DNA from: Lucifuga dentata | Taxonomy: Eukaryota > Chordata > Actinopteri > Ophidiiformes > Bythitidae | Assembly: GCA_014773175.1 (NCBI GenBank) | Contig: VXCM01000307.1 | Span: forward strand, 62,001 to 126,000 | Direction of reading: 5' to 3' | Length of the DNA: 64,000 nt | Shown: piece after piece, positions 1-13,074 of the stretch | Layout: each line of letters starts with the position of its first letter | How positions within the stretch are numbered: position 1 is the first letter of the stretch | Notes under the pieces: generated by a model | Seen by the model: only the letters and a program-made list of their open reading frames with translations | Database searches by the model: none | Told to the model about the DNA's origin: nothing | Position numbers and translations under genes: made by a program

Positions 1-1423
1 TGAATTTTCACCGTGATTGCCATTTCATTTTTAATCAGACATTGACCTATGAATCAGCTAAGAAAGATAATATGTCTCTATCATGTAGTGTTAGTCAAAA
101 TAAAAGATGGATTCCTGGGGAGATCACAGTGCATGCTGTGAAGTATTATAATTCCTGAATATGCTATTGATGAGATATTCTTTCATCTCCACTGTTTTCA
201 TTTCTAATGGCATAAACTCATGATTACACCAATGAGGTTTATAACTAGAATTTAAAAATGGAAAAGTACATTACATCTATTCACAGTAAGTTATGATTTA
301 AAGATAAGTTTATTTTACTGAATTACATGAAGAGTTTTTGTAGTTTTCATTGTGTTGTCACTGTTAGTTGTTTTGCTGCAAAAATGTGCAAAGAACAGAC
401 TACTCTTTGTAACAAGCAAAAATGCCAGTAAATACTGTGCAGAAAATATTTATTTCTGTGATAAATTTGACTAAAATGAGTCCCCATTTTTGTTTTTCTT
501 TAAAATAATAAACACACATGCACGAGAACCTTTCACTTTTACTGTCTGATTCAGTGATTGAAAAAAGATATCCTTGCATACTCACCACAAGGTGGTGCCT
601 AATAACATGAGTAACTTACCTGAGTGCAGCATTTCTCACTTTGCATATCTATAAGAACTCAGTAAACAGATAGGTAGACAGCTGCGGTGTTCAAGGTATA
701 TTCTACATTTGCTTTTTTAAATTTTTGTATTAGATTATAGAGACCATACACATGGGACCAGAAAGATTGTTGTATGGTGTTTTTGGTGGTGTTTTTCTGT
801 AACTTGATAATGTGCCTGTTACCTGATTTATCCTTTGTGTAAAGTCTAGTTTGCCTTTTGAATGCACAGGTGACAGACAAACTCGCAAACTGTCTATATC
901 TGTGTAAGCTTGTAAGCAAACTAAAACATTTGTCCAGTTACTTCAATTAAGTATGAATAAACAAATTCCTTGCTAATCATACACTGTTGTTTTGTATACA
1001 ATAAGCCCAGCTTTGGCTCAGTGTTTTTTAGGTCTGCGGCTTTCATATATGTTTTCATGAAACATTCAGTGTGGCCCACATACTCTTATTGATTATGTTG
1101 TCAAATGTTATAAACCCCTACAGTTAATTTTTGATCCTTTTTAAAAAATTGCACTTGTGAAACAGTTACAGAATTACTTGATAAAATATATAGATTTAAA
1201 TGCAGGCAATAAAGCTAGCATTTAGTAAATAAATTAGAGGTGCAGTGTGGCACAGGATTTGTTACAGAGTCAGTTCTTGTCAATCTATTTTTATTTTTTT
1301 ATTCTATTTGATCCAGTTTGTGCTTGTAGTAGCATGTTCTCAATATCAGACTACATATTCAACAAAATATAACTTAGTTAATCATGTCGGACACAGAAGA
1401 GGAACAATTTATGTTTCACAGGA

Positions 1424-1483
1424 GTCCTTATATAAAACATAAGGACATGTTCCTTAAACATGGCCCCACAGTTTGTGGGGCCA
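1424..1483. repeat. two tandem hairpins
   Basis: Arms 1424-1431 and 1439-1446 (GTCCTTAT / ATAAGGAC) are exact complements with a 7-nt loop. Then 1461-1470 and 1474-1483 (TGGCCCCACA / TGTGGGGCCA) are exact 10-bp complements with a 3-nt loop. No RNA gene family is recognised. They may be the remains of an inverted-repeat element. Confidence 0.6.
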
Positions 1484-2454
1484 CGTTTCTTTCTGCACCA
1501 CTTAACAGGTAATGATATTACACTTTAAATAAACATAATAATTTAGCCAATCTCAATGTAATTTTTTCAATACAGATGCAGAATATCTTTGCCCTTTGTC
1601 CTTCAGACATTTTGACAGAAATAACACACATTAACATTGTAATTTCCATGTTAAGCTGTTACTTTGAGTTGTAATGGACTATGTTACATGCCACCTTTAC
1701 CACTGCTACTATTCACTGTGTAATGCAGCATCCTGCATACATGCATTACAGCACATCTGCTCCACTGAAGTGACATAGAAACCATCCTTGGTGGTCTAGT
1801 CTAGAGTAGAACATCAGTGATTCTGTCTATCTAAAAGGGACCTTTAGTTTGCAGTGTACCATTTAAATAGTAGCATTTGAATACCATTGATGTCTTAAGT
1901 CTCTGGCAAGATGTACTTCAGGACGGCCATTAACTACAAAGAGGCTCATCTTTGGCCAGAAAATGTTCCTACTCCATCATACTAATTTTATTAATATGTG
2001 GCTGGATTCCAGTGGCTCTCTATGGCATGTTTAGCCGATGGTGTCTGGGTACAATATGAATAATGCAGCAATCATCAAACACACTTGATTTGTCTTAAGT
2101 ACATATATGAGAGGAGAGCCCTTGATGAGGATCCTGACTGAACAGTTGTCTGTGGAATGGTTAATGGCAGCCAAAGGCCAGGCAGAGGGAGACCACCTAT
2201 TTTAAATCAGCCATACTGCTTAATTTCGTCATTAGCTGCAGTGCAGGGCTGAGTCAATGAGATCTCTATGCCCCTTCATCCTTTCCCATATACGCACACC
2301 ACACACACACAGAAAACACACATCAATGTATACAGAGACAGAGATCCACCAGTCCTTCCACTTTGTATGTTCAACCCATGGTCTTATCAAGGCCTGCCTC
2401 TGCTATTTAGTAAATAATTGATTAGACACTTTTGAATGGGGGGGTGGGGGGTGG

Positions 2455-2546
2455 NNNNNNNNNNNNNNNNNNNNNNNNNNNNNNNNNNNNNNNNNNNNNN
2501 NNNNNNNNNNNNNNNNNNNNNNNNNNNNNNNNNNNNNNNNNNNNNN
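2455..2546. other. assembly gap (92 N) between G-runs
   Basis: A run of N is flanked by G-rich sequence on both sides (2440-2454 with runs of 7 and 6 G; a 10-G run follows the gap at 2547-2556). The break probably reflects difficulty sequencing a poly-G or quadruplex-prone tract rather than a biological boundary. Confidence 0.9.
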
Positions 2547-3298
2547 GGGGGGGGGGTTAAAATTCATGTACTAATTGGAGACCAGTAGATTCCAGTGGGA
2601 GGGATGACTTTTATCTTATGATGATGTGAACATAATTTATCAGATAATTTTATATTAAGTCGATTTGGTATAATTCTGCCTTTTAATGTCAGAAAATGTA
2701 ATTTTTAGATGTCCCTCATTAAATGTAATGTAGCTTAAAAATGTTTGAAAAATCAGTGAGACAATTTGAATTGGAAATGTGTCCAGGGCTGGCTGGGTTT
2801 TCTACTTGAAGATGACTTTCTCTGTCATCAGTTTTGAGTTTCTTTGGGGCTAGTTACTTTGGAGCTGTAGAGGAAAACACATCCAGAGAGCAGTTTATTA
2901 ATAAGGAAGATGCAGGCTTGACTGCTGTGTTTTGATTTGGATCCCAGCTCTCCCTGGCCATAAATAGTGCATAATGACAAGTGTCAATGGTTGCTCCCCT
3001 TGAGTCGAAGGTCACATCTCAGTGATGGAGCTCCGTGTTAAGAGAGCATCATGATTAAAGAGGGCAGGCCACATCAAAAACTATTTTTTATGAGATGTAT
3101 AAATTATAGATTGATTCCCCCTTCTCTTATATGCTGTCACTGAACGTTTTACTTATTTAATTTTTTTGTAAGAAAAGCTGGGATGTGACTTTGCTGTCCT
3201 TGTAGACCTCATTGCATTTGAGACAAATTTATCATAAAACATTTATCTCAAATAAGCATAACAGTTTTTAACATATTGCATCCCTTTTTTCCCCACAG

Positions 3299-3387
3299 GC
3301 AGACAAAGACTTTGTTTGGTCCCTATGGAAGCGCCTACAAGTGGCCAATCCAGACTTGACCCAGGCTGTCAGTCTGGTGGTTGAGCG
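3299..3387 (+). CDS. cntln: cntln exon A
   Basis: 89 nt, entering in phase 0 and ending after two bases of an Arg codon. It encodes residues 1-30, containing ADKDFVWSLWKRLQV followed by NPDLTQAVSLVVER, the best conserved N-terminal segment of centlein and close to identical to the mammalian protein as recalled. The acceptor is CCCCACAG after a pyrimidine tract; the donor is GTGGGT. This single exon makes the gene identification firm. Confidence 0.95.
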
Positions 3388-6300
3388 GTGGGTAAATTTC
3401 ATCTTTCAAATTGCTACCTAAGAAGCTCAACAGAAAATTCCTTTATCTCACCAGTGAAAAGAAATATGTGTGAAAGTCGTTCAGTGGGGTGTTTAAGGCA
3501 CCTTGGCCGTTCTACTGGGGTTACGATGGAATCTGGTGCAGATGCTGATTTAAGCCTCCTTATCCTCGGTCTAGCAGTTCAACCATGGAAACCTGTTTAA
3601 TGAAAACACTTTTCGTCTCCATTCTGGACAGTCGAAACACTCTTACCAAATGCTTGTCTTTATCGGATAAACTGTGAGATTGAATATGACCTTTTTTGCA
3701 GAGTGGCTAAGCTACACTAAAAACAGTGGCATGGGAACTTTCTCAAAAGAACAGATACAGTTGGATAAATTAAATACATTTCTTCTCATTAGGAAAAAAA
3801 AGTGTGACTTTAAATTGTCTTTGATGCCGGAAACATTCCGCTGCAATTCTAATGAATAAGTATTATTGATTATTTTTGGGGTTTTTTTCTTAAAACGTTG
3901 TAATTTCCTATTCTTGGTATATGTATAGTAGTGTGCCTTTCATAGTGGCCTATATGAACATACACAATCAATTCTGTTGTAAATATCGAACACACATCTA
4001 TATCTATATATATAAATATACTTGATACACTTTTTTTGATATACTTGATATACACTTTGATAAGTATATTTATCTTTTCAGCTGTGTAAATATAATTTAA
4101 ATAGATGTGTACAAAGTTGTTTTTACTCTTTTTTATACTTTATACTTATGCACTAAGGGAGAAGCACCTGTAATTTCATTATATGTTACGTATAATGACA
4201 ATAAAGCTATTCTGTTCTAACAGCACATACTTGTTGGTGTAAAAACCATGCAGCAGCTTTGCAGAGACATCCTCGGGACCCGTGCCTTTCATTTCTTCTC
4301 CACTCCCTCTTCACTTCCTTTATAGCCCCATAGGAAACCCATCAAAGTATACTAGTCTGCTGAGACTAGAGGAGAAACATGTACCCAGAGAGTGTATGTG
4401 TATCGTATCACCTGATGCACCAGAGGATATTGACATGGTAATTGTGTCGACTCCAGTCAAGCACTGGTACCCGCTTGGAACCACCATTCACCCCTCCTCC
4501 TATGTGGATTGTGTAAAGTGATTGGTTGGTTGCTCAGGACACGGTGAACACAGTCCAATATACAAGAAGATGTAGCAAGGCCAGTCTGCGTTCCAGTTGC
4601 TCTTGAGACATCTGATGCTTATTTCAGCGTGTATCAGGGGAGAAGGATGATCAGAAGAGGCGAGATAGGCCCAGAAGATGGGAGGAGTAGAGGAAGCAAG
4701 TGTTGACTTACAGGGATGGCTGGCCCCTGGTGGCCTAAAGGGGTTGAAACAAGTCCCAAAATGCTTCTCTTTTTTGTCTTCTTTCCCTAAACATTCATCA
4801 TGATAAAAGAGGTGTAGAAAAAGTAAGTTTCTGGAGCTCCAGCTGCAGGTATTACAGCAGCTTAGCCAGCTCACTTTTCATGGTTAGAGGGATGTTCTCA
4901 TTTTTCACTCATTGACAACACTTTTGAACTATGTGTATTGTTCAGACACACTGTATACAGTACGCTCAGACTTTTTCTACATATATATTTGTGCTTGTCT
5001 CTATCAGTCTCTGACAATACAGTTTGCATTTTCATTCTTGGTGACTGTAGACTTACGTCTGTTCTGTTTTTGTGTATTTTATTCTAGCGAGAAGCACAAA
5101 GCTGAGATGAAAGACAGGAAAGTGCTAGAGATCCTCCAGTCTAAAGACTACAAGATACAGGAGTTGGAGCAGGTAAAATCCAACAATGGGAAGCAAGCTG
5201 TAATATTTTTGGATGTATTTTAGATTAAGGTGCAAAATTATTTTGTTTGGCTTTGAAAAAAATATACCTGAGAAAAGGGTTTGCAACCAAGACAAAGGTT
5301 GCTTAACATGAAAAGACAGGATTTTTGGCAAGTTGTTGCTTAAAATTTTAGAAGATAAAGTGAGGATCCTTTCATCTAAATCTGTCATAAAGATTCACAT
5401 TGCTTTAAGGGATGATTCAAAACACTGGAAAGTGACCACTAGCCCTGGAAAAATAATCTTTTATTCATTGGTATTTATAAATTCATTCTTGGTAAGACTG
5501 CCACAGACCTCATCCTTGATCCATGATACACAATCTACTTGCCACATCCAATAAAAAGTTACCACGGACAAGTGTCAGTTGTCCTTAAGCTTGATTACTT
5601 TTTTCCTTATTCCTTACTTAAGTTTCAAGACTTTATCCCAGTGACCAAAGTTTGTACTGTACCTCACCTATGGCCTCTTCACTATACAGTATTTGTCAGC
5701 TGCATTATAGCTGCCAGCCTGGCATCTCTTAAAATATTTTACTTATTGATTCATTTACGTACTTTCTGTCCTGCTTTTTCTTTGTCCTAATGTGAAACTG
5801 TGTGTGTGTCTTCTGGATCTTTTGTCAACTTCCACCTTGCTGATTCAGCCTGCATCTTTTTCAACTTTTATTTTACAAAGGTTCATTTGCACTGACTTGG
5901 CCTTGCTTTGCGTCTCAGTCATACGGTTACATACTGTATATTTACACATGGGAACTCTCCAGTATGACCCCAGTTTTCTGCTGTTGACCAGTCATCAGCT
6001 GCAATGGAGCAAATGGGAGTTAAAGGCCTTGGTCAAGGACACCTTAATGTTAGGTCCAGAAGGAGAACATTTTTCATTCACTTCTCCAAACCACATGTCC
6101 TGTCTGGTCTGAAATAATGATCTTCTAGTCATAAGCCTGATCATCTGACATTTAAAGAGCAATTAAATTTTGTATTTATTTATTTAGAACTTCATACTAA
6201 AAGGTTGTCATTGTTTTTTTCTTTGTTTGCTTACTTTATTTTTAATACTACTCAAACCACAAAATATAAATATACTGTATTAAGAAATGTTAATACCAAC

Positions 6301-8605
6301 AGAATCTGTACATATTTTGAGCTTCACCCTTCAGCCCTCTTTTTTTTTTACCTGCTTTATTTTTTTTTTTATCTCGCTCTCCTTGAGTAATATTTCTTGG
6401 TGCTATGATGGCTAATGATAATGACATCACTAATGTAATTTACTCCAAATCATCATCTCTTAACTGAAGCATCTGTCAGTCTTCTTCATTAGTGTCCCTT
6501 TTATCCAGATTTGTGTTCACTCCTAATGAGAATAGCTTTAATAGAGTCATCAGCTTGCCAGCAGTTCTTTGCAGTACCCTCCTCAGCCATGAAACACTGA
6601 TGTAGTAGATATATAGTGCTCATTAATTTCATGTTTTGTTTGTTTTTACCTCAAAAAATTCAAGAATGTGTATTTTGAATATTAACAACTGGTGAAAATC
6701 AGCAGAGATAGTGATTTGGAAAAAAAAAAGTGTTGTGGAAGTCTCATCATTAAAATAGCATTTGCAATTTTCTTCACTTTATTTTAGCTGAATTGATTTT
6801 TTTTTTTTTTTTTTTTGNTTTTTTTTTTTTTTTTTTTAGAATGTCTTTGTCAACTACCCTTAAGAAAACTGAGTAAAACTGTCCTGTTCTAAATTTTGAA
6901 GTATATTTTACACAGAGTTTTTGCTTTATTTCATCTATTTTCATACTCTTATCCTTCTGTTTTTCTACATGATTAGCAAGTGTCATGCTCTTTTTTTTTT
7001 GTTTTCTTTTCTTTTTAGACTCTTTGGTTCTGAAATTTGCAGGCTATTTAAGAAGCTCATTAATAGTCATGGACTTCGTGCTGTGTCATCTGGCCACTTA
7101 CAGTCATCATCTCATCCACAGCTTTGAATCATATGCACCCAAATACATATTAATTGGATTGTCCTTCATTTTTGAAAATGTGATGGTCCACTGACTCTAC
7201 AGAACAGCTCTCCAGTTGTGATACTTTTTTCACCCTGCTCATTTTATTGTCCACATTCTTATCTATATACTTTGCCTTACTACTCCTTTCCACTTTTATA
7301 ACATAATTAGCTTTCAATTTTTAAATGCACAGGGAATTTTCAAATGCTAATCTTTCTGTCCTAGACCTCTTACCTTGGTGGAACCAACATTTTCCTCATA
7401 TCAACTGAGCACTACTGGGGTTCAAATTGTTCTTTCCTACCTCATTATCAACGTTTGAATTTATTTTCCTGCTCGCCACTATAAATCTCTATTAAAGCCC
7501 CTCCGTTCTTAGCATTGCAAGCTAGGAGTATCAAGGAGCACTAAATCCGCTATCTGGATAGTTCTGAGCGATTTCCCCCAACATGGCAATTAATTGCATC
7601 CCAGAGCACAGTGTTATGTGAGAGCAGTATGTACCCACAGAAGGCAGTGGATTACCAGTCAATGCCAAACCCCAGCTGATGCTGTGTTAAAAGGCCAGCC
7701 CCCTCCTACTAAGGCCATGAAGGCTGCCAACAAAATCAAGTGAACGTATACCAGAATCAAAAGACGGTGGTCATTAAAATTAATGTAAAGTTTCAGTTGC
7801 TTCTGGTTTTCTGAACCTTGAGAATAATGATATTGATCATCATGGAGCTTTATGATGATTTTGAGACCAAGTGCAAATTTATATATTGAGTATTAGCTAT
7901 TAATGTTTGAGAGGGTGGGGTTGTTTTGTTTATTGCAGAATTGTCTCAATGGAGCAAAATAATAATGAAGCAAAATTTTATTTTCTTTGTTGAATGTTAT
8001 TTGCAGACATTTCAGCATTCAAATATTGATGTTATGTAAAGTTAAACTTATGTTTTATGTGTATGTTAGATTCTTGTTATGACACAATCAATTTTATTAT
8101 TGACTTGAGATTTCCTGATCCTAAATGCATTGAATTGTAACCTGTGACTCTCTTTCTGGCTCTTTTTCTGTCTCTCTCTTTTTTTTTTTTTTTNTTTTTT
8201 TTTTTTTTGTCCCTCTCTTTTTCCTTAATCTCTTGCTTTCCACCACAGAAAGTGGCAGCACAACAGCAGGACATTAACAACTTTGTACGGAAGAAGACGG
8301 TGAATGAGGAGAGAGCCTTAATGAAGAAGGAGTTGACAACTCTGCGTGAACAACTGGTCAATAAGAGTCAGGAGCTTGAGGTTGGTGGAAAAAAAAATTT
8401 CAGTGGCAACTTGGCCCTGGCATTCTAAAAATCTTCTTTTCTGTGTGACGGCAAACATTACAAGCCTCCTGTAGCTACAGCCTCAGATGTTCAAATCAGA
8501 AGAGAAAGAGAGTTGCGCAGCTTTTTTTTTTCGCAGTTTTGTTCATGTTTTCTTGTGCCCTTTCCTGTCTCCTTTCACACTCTGTCAGTCTTTCTTACTT
8601 TTTAC

Positions 8606-8658
<53 letters not shown>

Positions 8659-9205
8659 TGTTAAGTTGCAGATAAATACTTTATGACTGCTTCAGTAGGA
8701 GAGAAGTGAAACGTGTGCATGTGAGGGTGTGTCTTTCTTCCCTAATTATGCTTAGACAGGACCCAGCTATGTTTAATTGATAAGGCAGTGGTCCTTACAC
8801 AGTTTTGGAGAGGTCTCATGGCGAAAAATCGTGGGGGGACAGCATCAAAGGAGACCCAGGTTTAGTCTAATGGGTCTTGCAGCAAGCCATTCTCATTAGG
8901 AGCCTGTCATTAAAGCTGACATACCTGCATGAGCCCGGCTCATGCAGTATAACTCGGCCCACACAAGCCCACATCTAGTCCACCTGGCTCAGTCATACAG
9001 CACAGGTGACCTTGGCCAATCAGTAGTGCATGCAGGAGTCTCCCACAGCAAAGCCAGTCCGCTGTTTACATATTCATTTCAGCCTCAACTGTTTCTCTTT
9101 TTGTTATTTCCCTTCCATCTTTCTCTTTTATTTCCTCACTTTGAATTGTTTATTTTTCTTCTTCCACCACCACTGTTTACTTGGCCTCTGCAACACGACG
9201 TCTCC

Positions 9206-9253
<48 letters not shown>

Positions 9254-12200
9254 TGCACCTAGGAAATGAAGACAGAGTGTAGGAGGCAAGACGAGGAGCG
9301 GCGGGTGGTGCAGGCTCTAGAGGAGGAGAAAGAGGGATTGGTTTCCTGCTGCGCTGCTCTGCGAGCTGACCTGGAGGAGCAGCAGAGGCAGGCCAACAGC
9401 CAGCAAGGCCAGAGAGATGCTGCCCAAGCCAGAGTTAAGGTATGAACATGGGGACAAGCCTATAAAGACACCCTTATACACACAAATCCTAAACATGTTT
9501 CATCTTACACACAGTAAGGGTCCCGTTCTCTGTCTTTTCTCTTTCTTCTGCACACCTTGAATCCTTTGATCTCTCATACCCTTTCCACCTCAGCATGTGA
9601 ATATAAAGAGGTTTCTGTTGTAAAGTAGACATTGAAAATGTGTATGAGCTATATTCAAATGAAGGAAAAATAATTGTGTTTTAACATGGGAGAGACAGAT
9701 CTTGTTTGGTTTGGGACTGAACATAATGAACTGAGCTAACCTTCAGGAATGTCCACTTCCTGGTGACTGCAACTGAAGTCTAACACTTAGCATATTCATG
9801 TGCATGTGTTCAGGCAAGAGTTACTGTTGTGTTGTTAGTTGAATGTTTTCACTCTCCCCATATGTAAGGAGGTAACAAGCAGAATCTGGCCATTTCTCCT
9901 AGATGTACTGTAATAATTATGAATCAAATCTGCCCATTTCGTGGTCGTCACAAATAGTATGATAAAAAATGACAGCAGTGCTCCTTTTACACATTCCACC
10001 AATCAAATCACAAATTCCTTCAAGAGTTTTACATTTCAGCCTGTTGCCATTCCCTTATAGAAATCAACTGCCAATCAATACTATTCTCATGACATCTGAG
10101 CTACAGAACAACCTCATATTCTCCATGTTCCTTATAAGCTAATCACCATGAAGCATATTGCTGCCAAATGAAGCCAGACAAAGTCTTGAATAAGTCAGGG
10201 GTGCAGAGTAATTACACTTGGACGGAATGGGCTCCAACAACTGGTCTGTGCACATCAATCATAGCCTAAGACACTCCACCTGTTTCTCATTTTTTCTATT
10301 ATGCATTGATGTGAAAGATGGAGATGAAGAATATGGAGTGTGCAGTGGATACGTTATGCCAATTTGTTTGACACAGAAAAGATTTGTCCAGAATGTAACT
10401 ACTGTAGAGTGAAAAGTCAGATCTACCACACAATCATCATTTTTTTAAAGCTGTACGGGAGTTGACAAAATGACATAAACTCTTGAACCATTTAAGATCC
10501 TGTTACTTTTTCCTCTGTTGCCATTCATTTGTGATCACCACTTCGCCTGACGGGATTTTAAATTCAATGAACCAAAGTCATGGGCAGTAGTACTTCAACA
10601 CTTACTAAATACACTTAACAGAATGAATAACTGATCATGTTGTTAGCATCTCAGACAGTCTTCAAGAAGAAGCATCATGACAACAGTCTGGTGTTTACTG
10701 TAGGGCGAGTTTGGTGTACTAAGAGTTTTTCTTACTTTGTGCTTTACATTTCAGCCTTAATAGCTTGCTCTGATCAAAGCTTCAGTGAAATGTTGAAATG
10801 AGGTCTGAGTGTGTATAGATATCAAAGAAACATGAATTGCTTGTTTTATGTACTTGTCAAGTCATGTTTTCATGTCCTCCCTCCATGTAATTGTCAATGG
10901 CTAATTAATTTTGCATATGATTAATTTTGGCCTTGTGAAGCACTTTTAGATATCATGACATCGGCCAGGTTGGGTGACCCTTGTATGTTTGATGCTAGGG
11001 ATTGGATGTCCTGCCCTACTGTTAAATATTTCTTATGAATCAAAGGTATTGTCCCATTTCCTAGTGAACCATCTCTGATGGACCAGTGCCATTGATTCTA
11101 TACAGTACTCATTGAGATGTCATCATGACACTCTATATCAAATACCTGTAACATTGGCTGATTTTCACGTAGCAAATATACCTAACAGCAAACACTGGAT
11201 TGGCTTTATTTTTGTCAAAATGACTGTCCTTTAAGTTATTATTTAGTCCAAAACCACCTCTTCACTTTAGAGATTTAGGTTATCTGGTTATTAAATCACC
11301 CTGATTTCAATGACCCTCTCAAATTTGACAAAATCAAGCTGTGAATCTGTTTTCTGATTTAGTCGGGCAGCATTGGTACATAATGCTGCTTTGAAATAAC
11401 AGTTTAATCTGAGAACTGCTGACCATTGAACTCTGTGATTTATGGCCTATCTGTCAGTTATAACCAACAAGTGACAATGGTGCTGCAGCTTGCCCTGTTT
11501 CCAAACCCTCAGAATGCAGAGAAAAAGTGCTGTAATGATTCCCATGCTTGGGTATGCTCAGGGTGGAGCATGTACACAGCTGCTGAATTGCCAGTATTTC
11601 AGGTGGAAGGTTTCTTTACATCTATAAAATGTTTTTTTTAAAAAGCATTGTAGAGGATTGTTCTGCACACATATGGTAAAGGCTCTGGTCTGGCTGCCAT
11701 TTGCCCCAAACTGGCATTATATGCTTTGACAGTGTGCAGCAATAGGGTGTTTGGCATCCACCTTTAGCTATGACTACTTTACAAGCTTTACAACTTATCA
11801 TCAATGTCCAGCGCTAATTCCTTGTTGTTAAAAAAGGATTTAGAGATGTTTAAACTTTTTTGTCTGTCAGACAGTTTTAATACGTTTTTTATATTCCAGG
11901 AGCTTGAGGAGCAGCTGAACGATGCCAGGCAGAATGTGTCCAGTCTGCAGAGCCACAGTGCCAGTCTGACGGCTCAGCTTTCTACCAAAGTGGAGGAAGT
12001 GGCAGCAAAAGAGGGACATCTCTACCAACTTCGGTGAGCCCCATCAACTGAATTATTGCCACCTTGTTGTAGGTGATTGAGACAGAACAAGTGTCTCATG
12101 AGAACGTGTGTATAAACATCACCTCAGATGGGTTACTATGTGGAGCAGTTCATGTATTGCTCTCCACACCGTGAGTTCTTGGGGGTGACAGATTTCTTCC

Positions 12201-13038
12201 ACTCTGGCTCACCTAAAGCCACTTGATAAGCCCTGCATAGCGGGTGTACTTTAAAAGAGGGAGAAAAGGGAAACAGAGCAGGCTTTGGCTAAGCTTTAGT
12301 CGATATGATAAAACTGTGAGAACCGTAGAAGCCTTAGTGGTAATCTCACCTTTTTTAACTACTTTTCTGTTTTAATGCCAGAGGCACTCTGCACGTCAGT
12401 CACATCAGGGCTAGAGACTATTCTTTCAGGTTTAGCTTGGTGATTAAATGTCCTTGTAAGTTAGAGGAGCAGTTTGTGGGAATTCCATGGGACCGGAAAT
12501 TAATTTGAGAATTAAACTTTAATGCTGGAGGACAGAAATGTAGGGTTTGTTCTTTAGATAGCACACTATCTTGTGATTAGTATTTAGTTATACATTTGGA
12601 TATTTGGATTGTTTTTGTGCAGAACCATGTCTACATTTAATTTAAATTTTAAATTTTTTGAGTCAATGACCTGAGGAAAATTCACATTCACTGATTCTTC
12701 ATACCCAGTGACAAATAGGATTTCCTGAGACTTTAACTTAAAAAAAAAATAAAGTCTGAATACTTAATTTCATTATTGTATGTATTAACTGAGTAGGCAG
12801 TGGCAATGTTGGTCTGTGGTACACTGATATGTTTTTATGGTGCATGGATGAATTTGTGTGTGTTTGTGTGTCTAGCCATGAACTGGCAGAAGTGCAGACC
12901 CTATACAGACAGAGCACAGAGCATGCAGCAGAGCAGAGCCACCTCATCAAGCAACTAGAAGGGCTCAACCTTGACACACAGAAAGTCCTGAGGAACCAAG
13001 AGGAGGCACATACTGCTGATACCACCTCCTACCAGAAG

Positions 13039-13074
<36 letters not shown>

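Larger units (their letters stand above)
1..3298. other. 5' intron of cntln (partial)
   Basis: No exon is recognisable; the ORFs here are short, AT-rich and without protein character. It holds two adjacent hairpins at 1424-1483, a short CA tract near 2298-2311, and an assembly gap at 2455-2546 between G-runs. It ends in a pyrimidine tract and CACAG acceptor at 3298. Because centlein has about 100 residues before the first exon seen here, the upstream exon(s) must lie left of position 1. Confidence 0.8.
8381..9262. other. cntln intron C-D with (GA)n and (CA)n
   Basis: Holds a pure (GA)23 tract at 8608-8653 and a (CA)n tract at 9208-9251 that runs up to 11 bases before the exon D acceptor. Nothing else is recognised. 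Confidence 0.85.

Noticed and set aside
4282..4521. 79-codon plus ORF with a pyrimidine-rich AG in front
   Set aside because: No family resemblance, ends in a stop, and inclusion would truncate cntln.
4825..4878. Coiled-coil-like reading LELQLQVLQQLSQLTF between exons A and B
   Set aside because: No acceptor or donor fits, and exons A and B join in frame without it.
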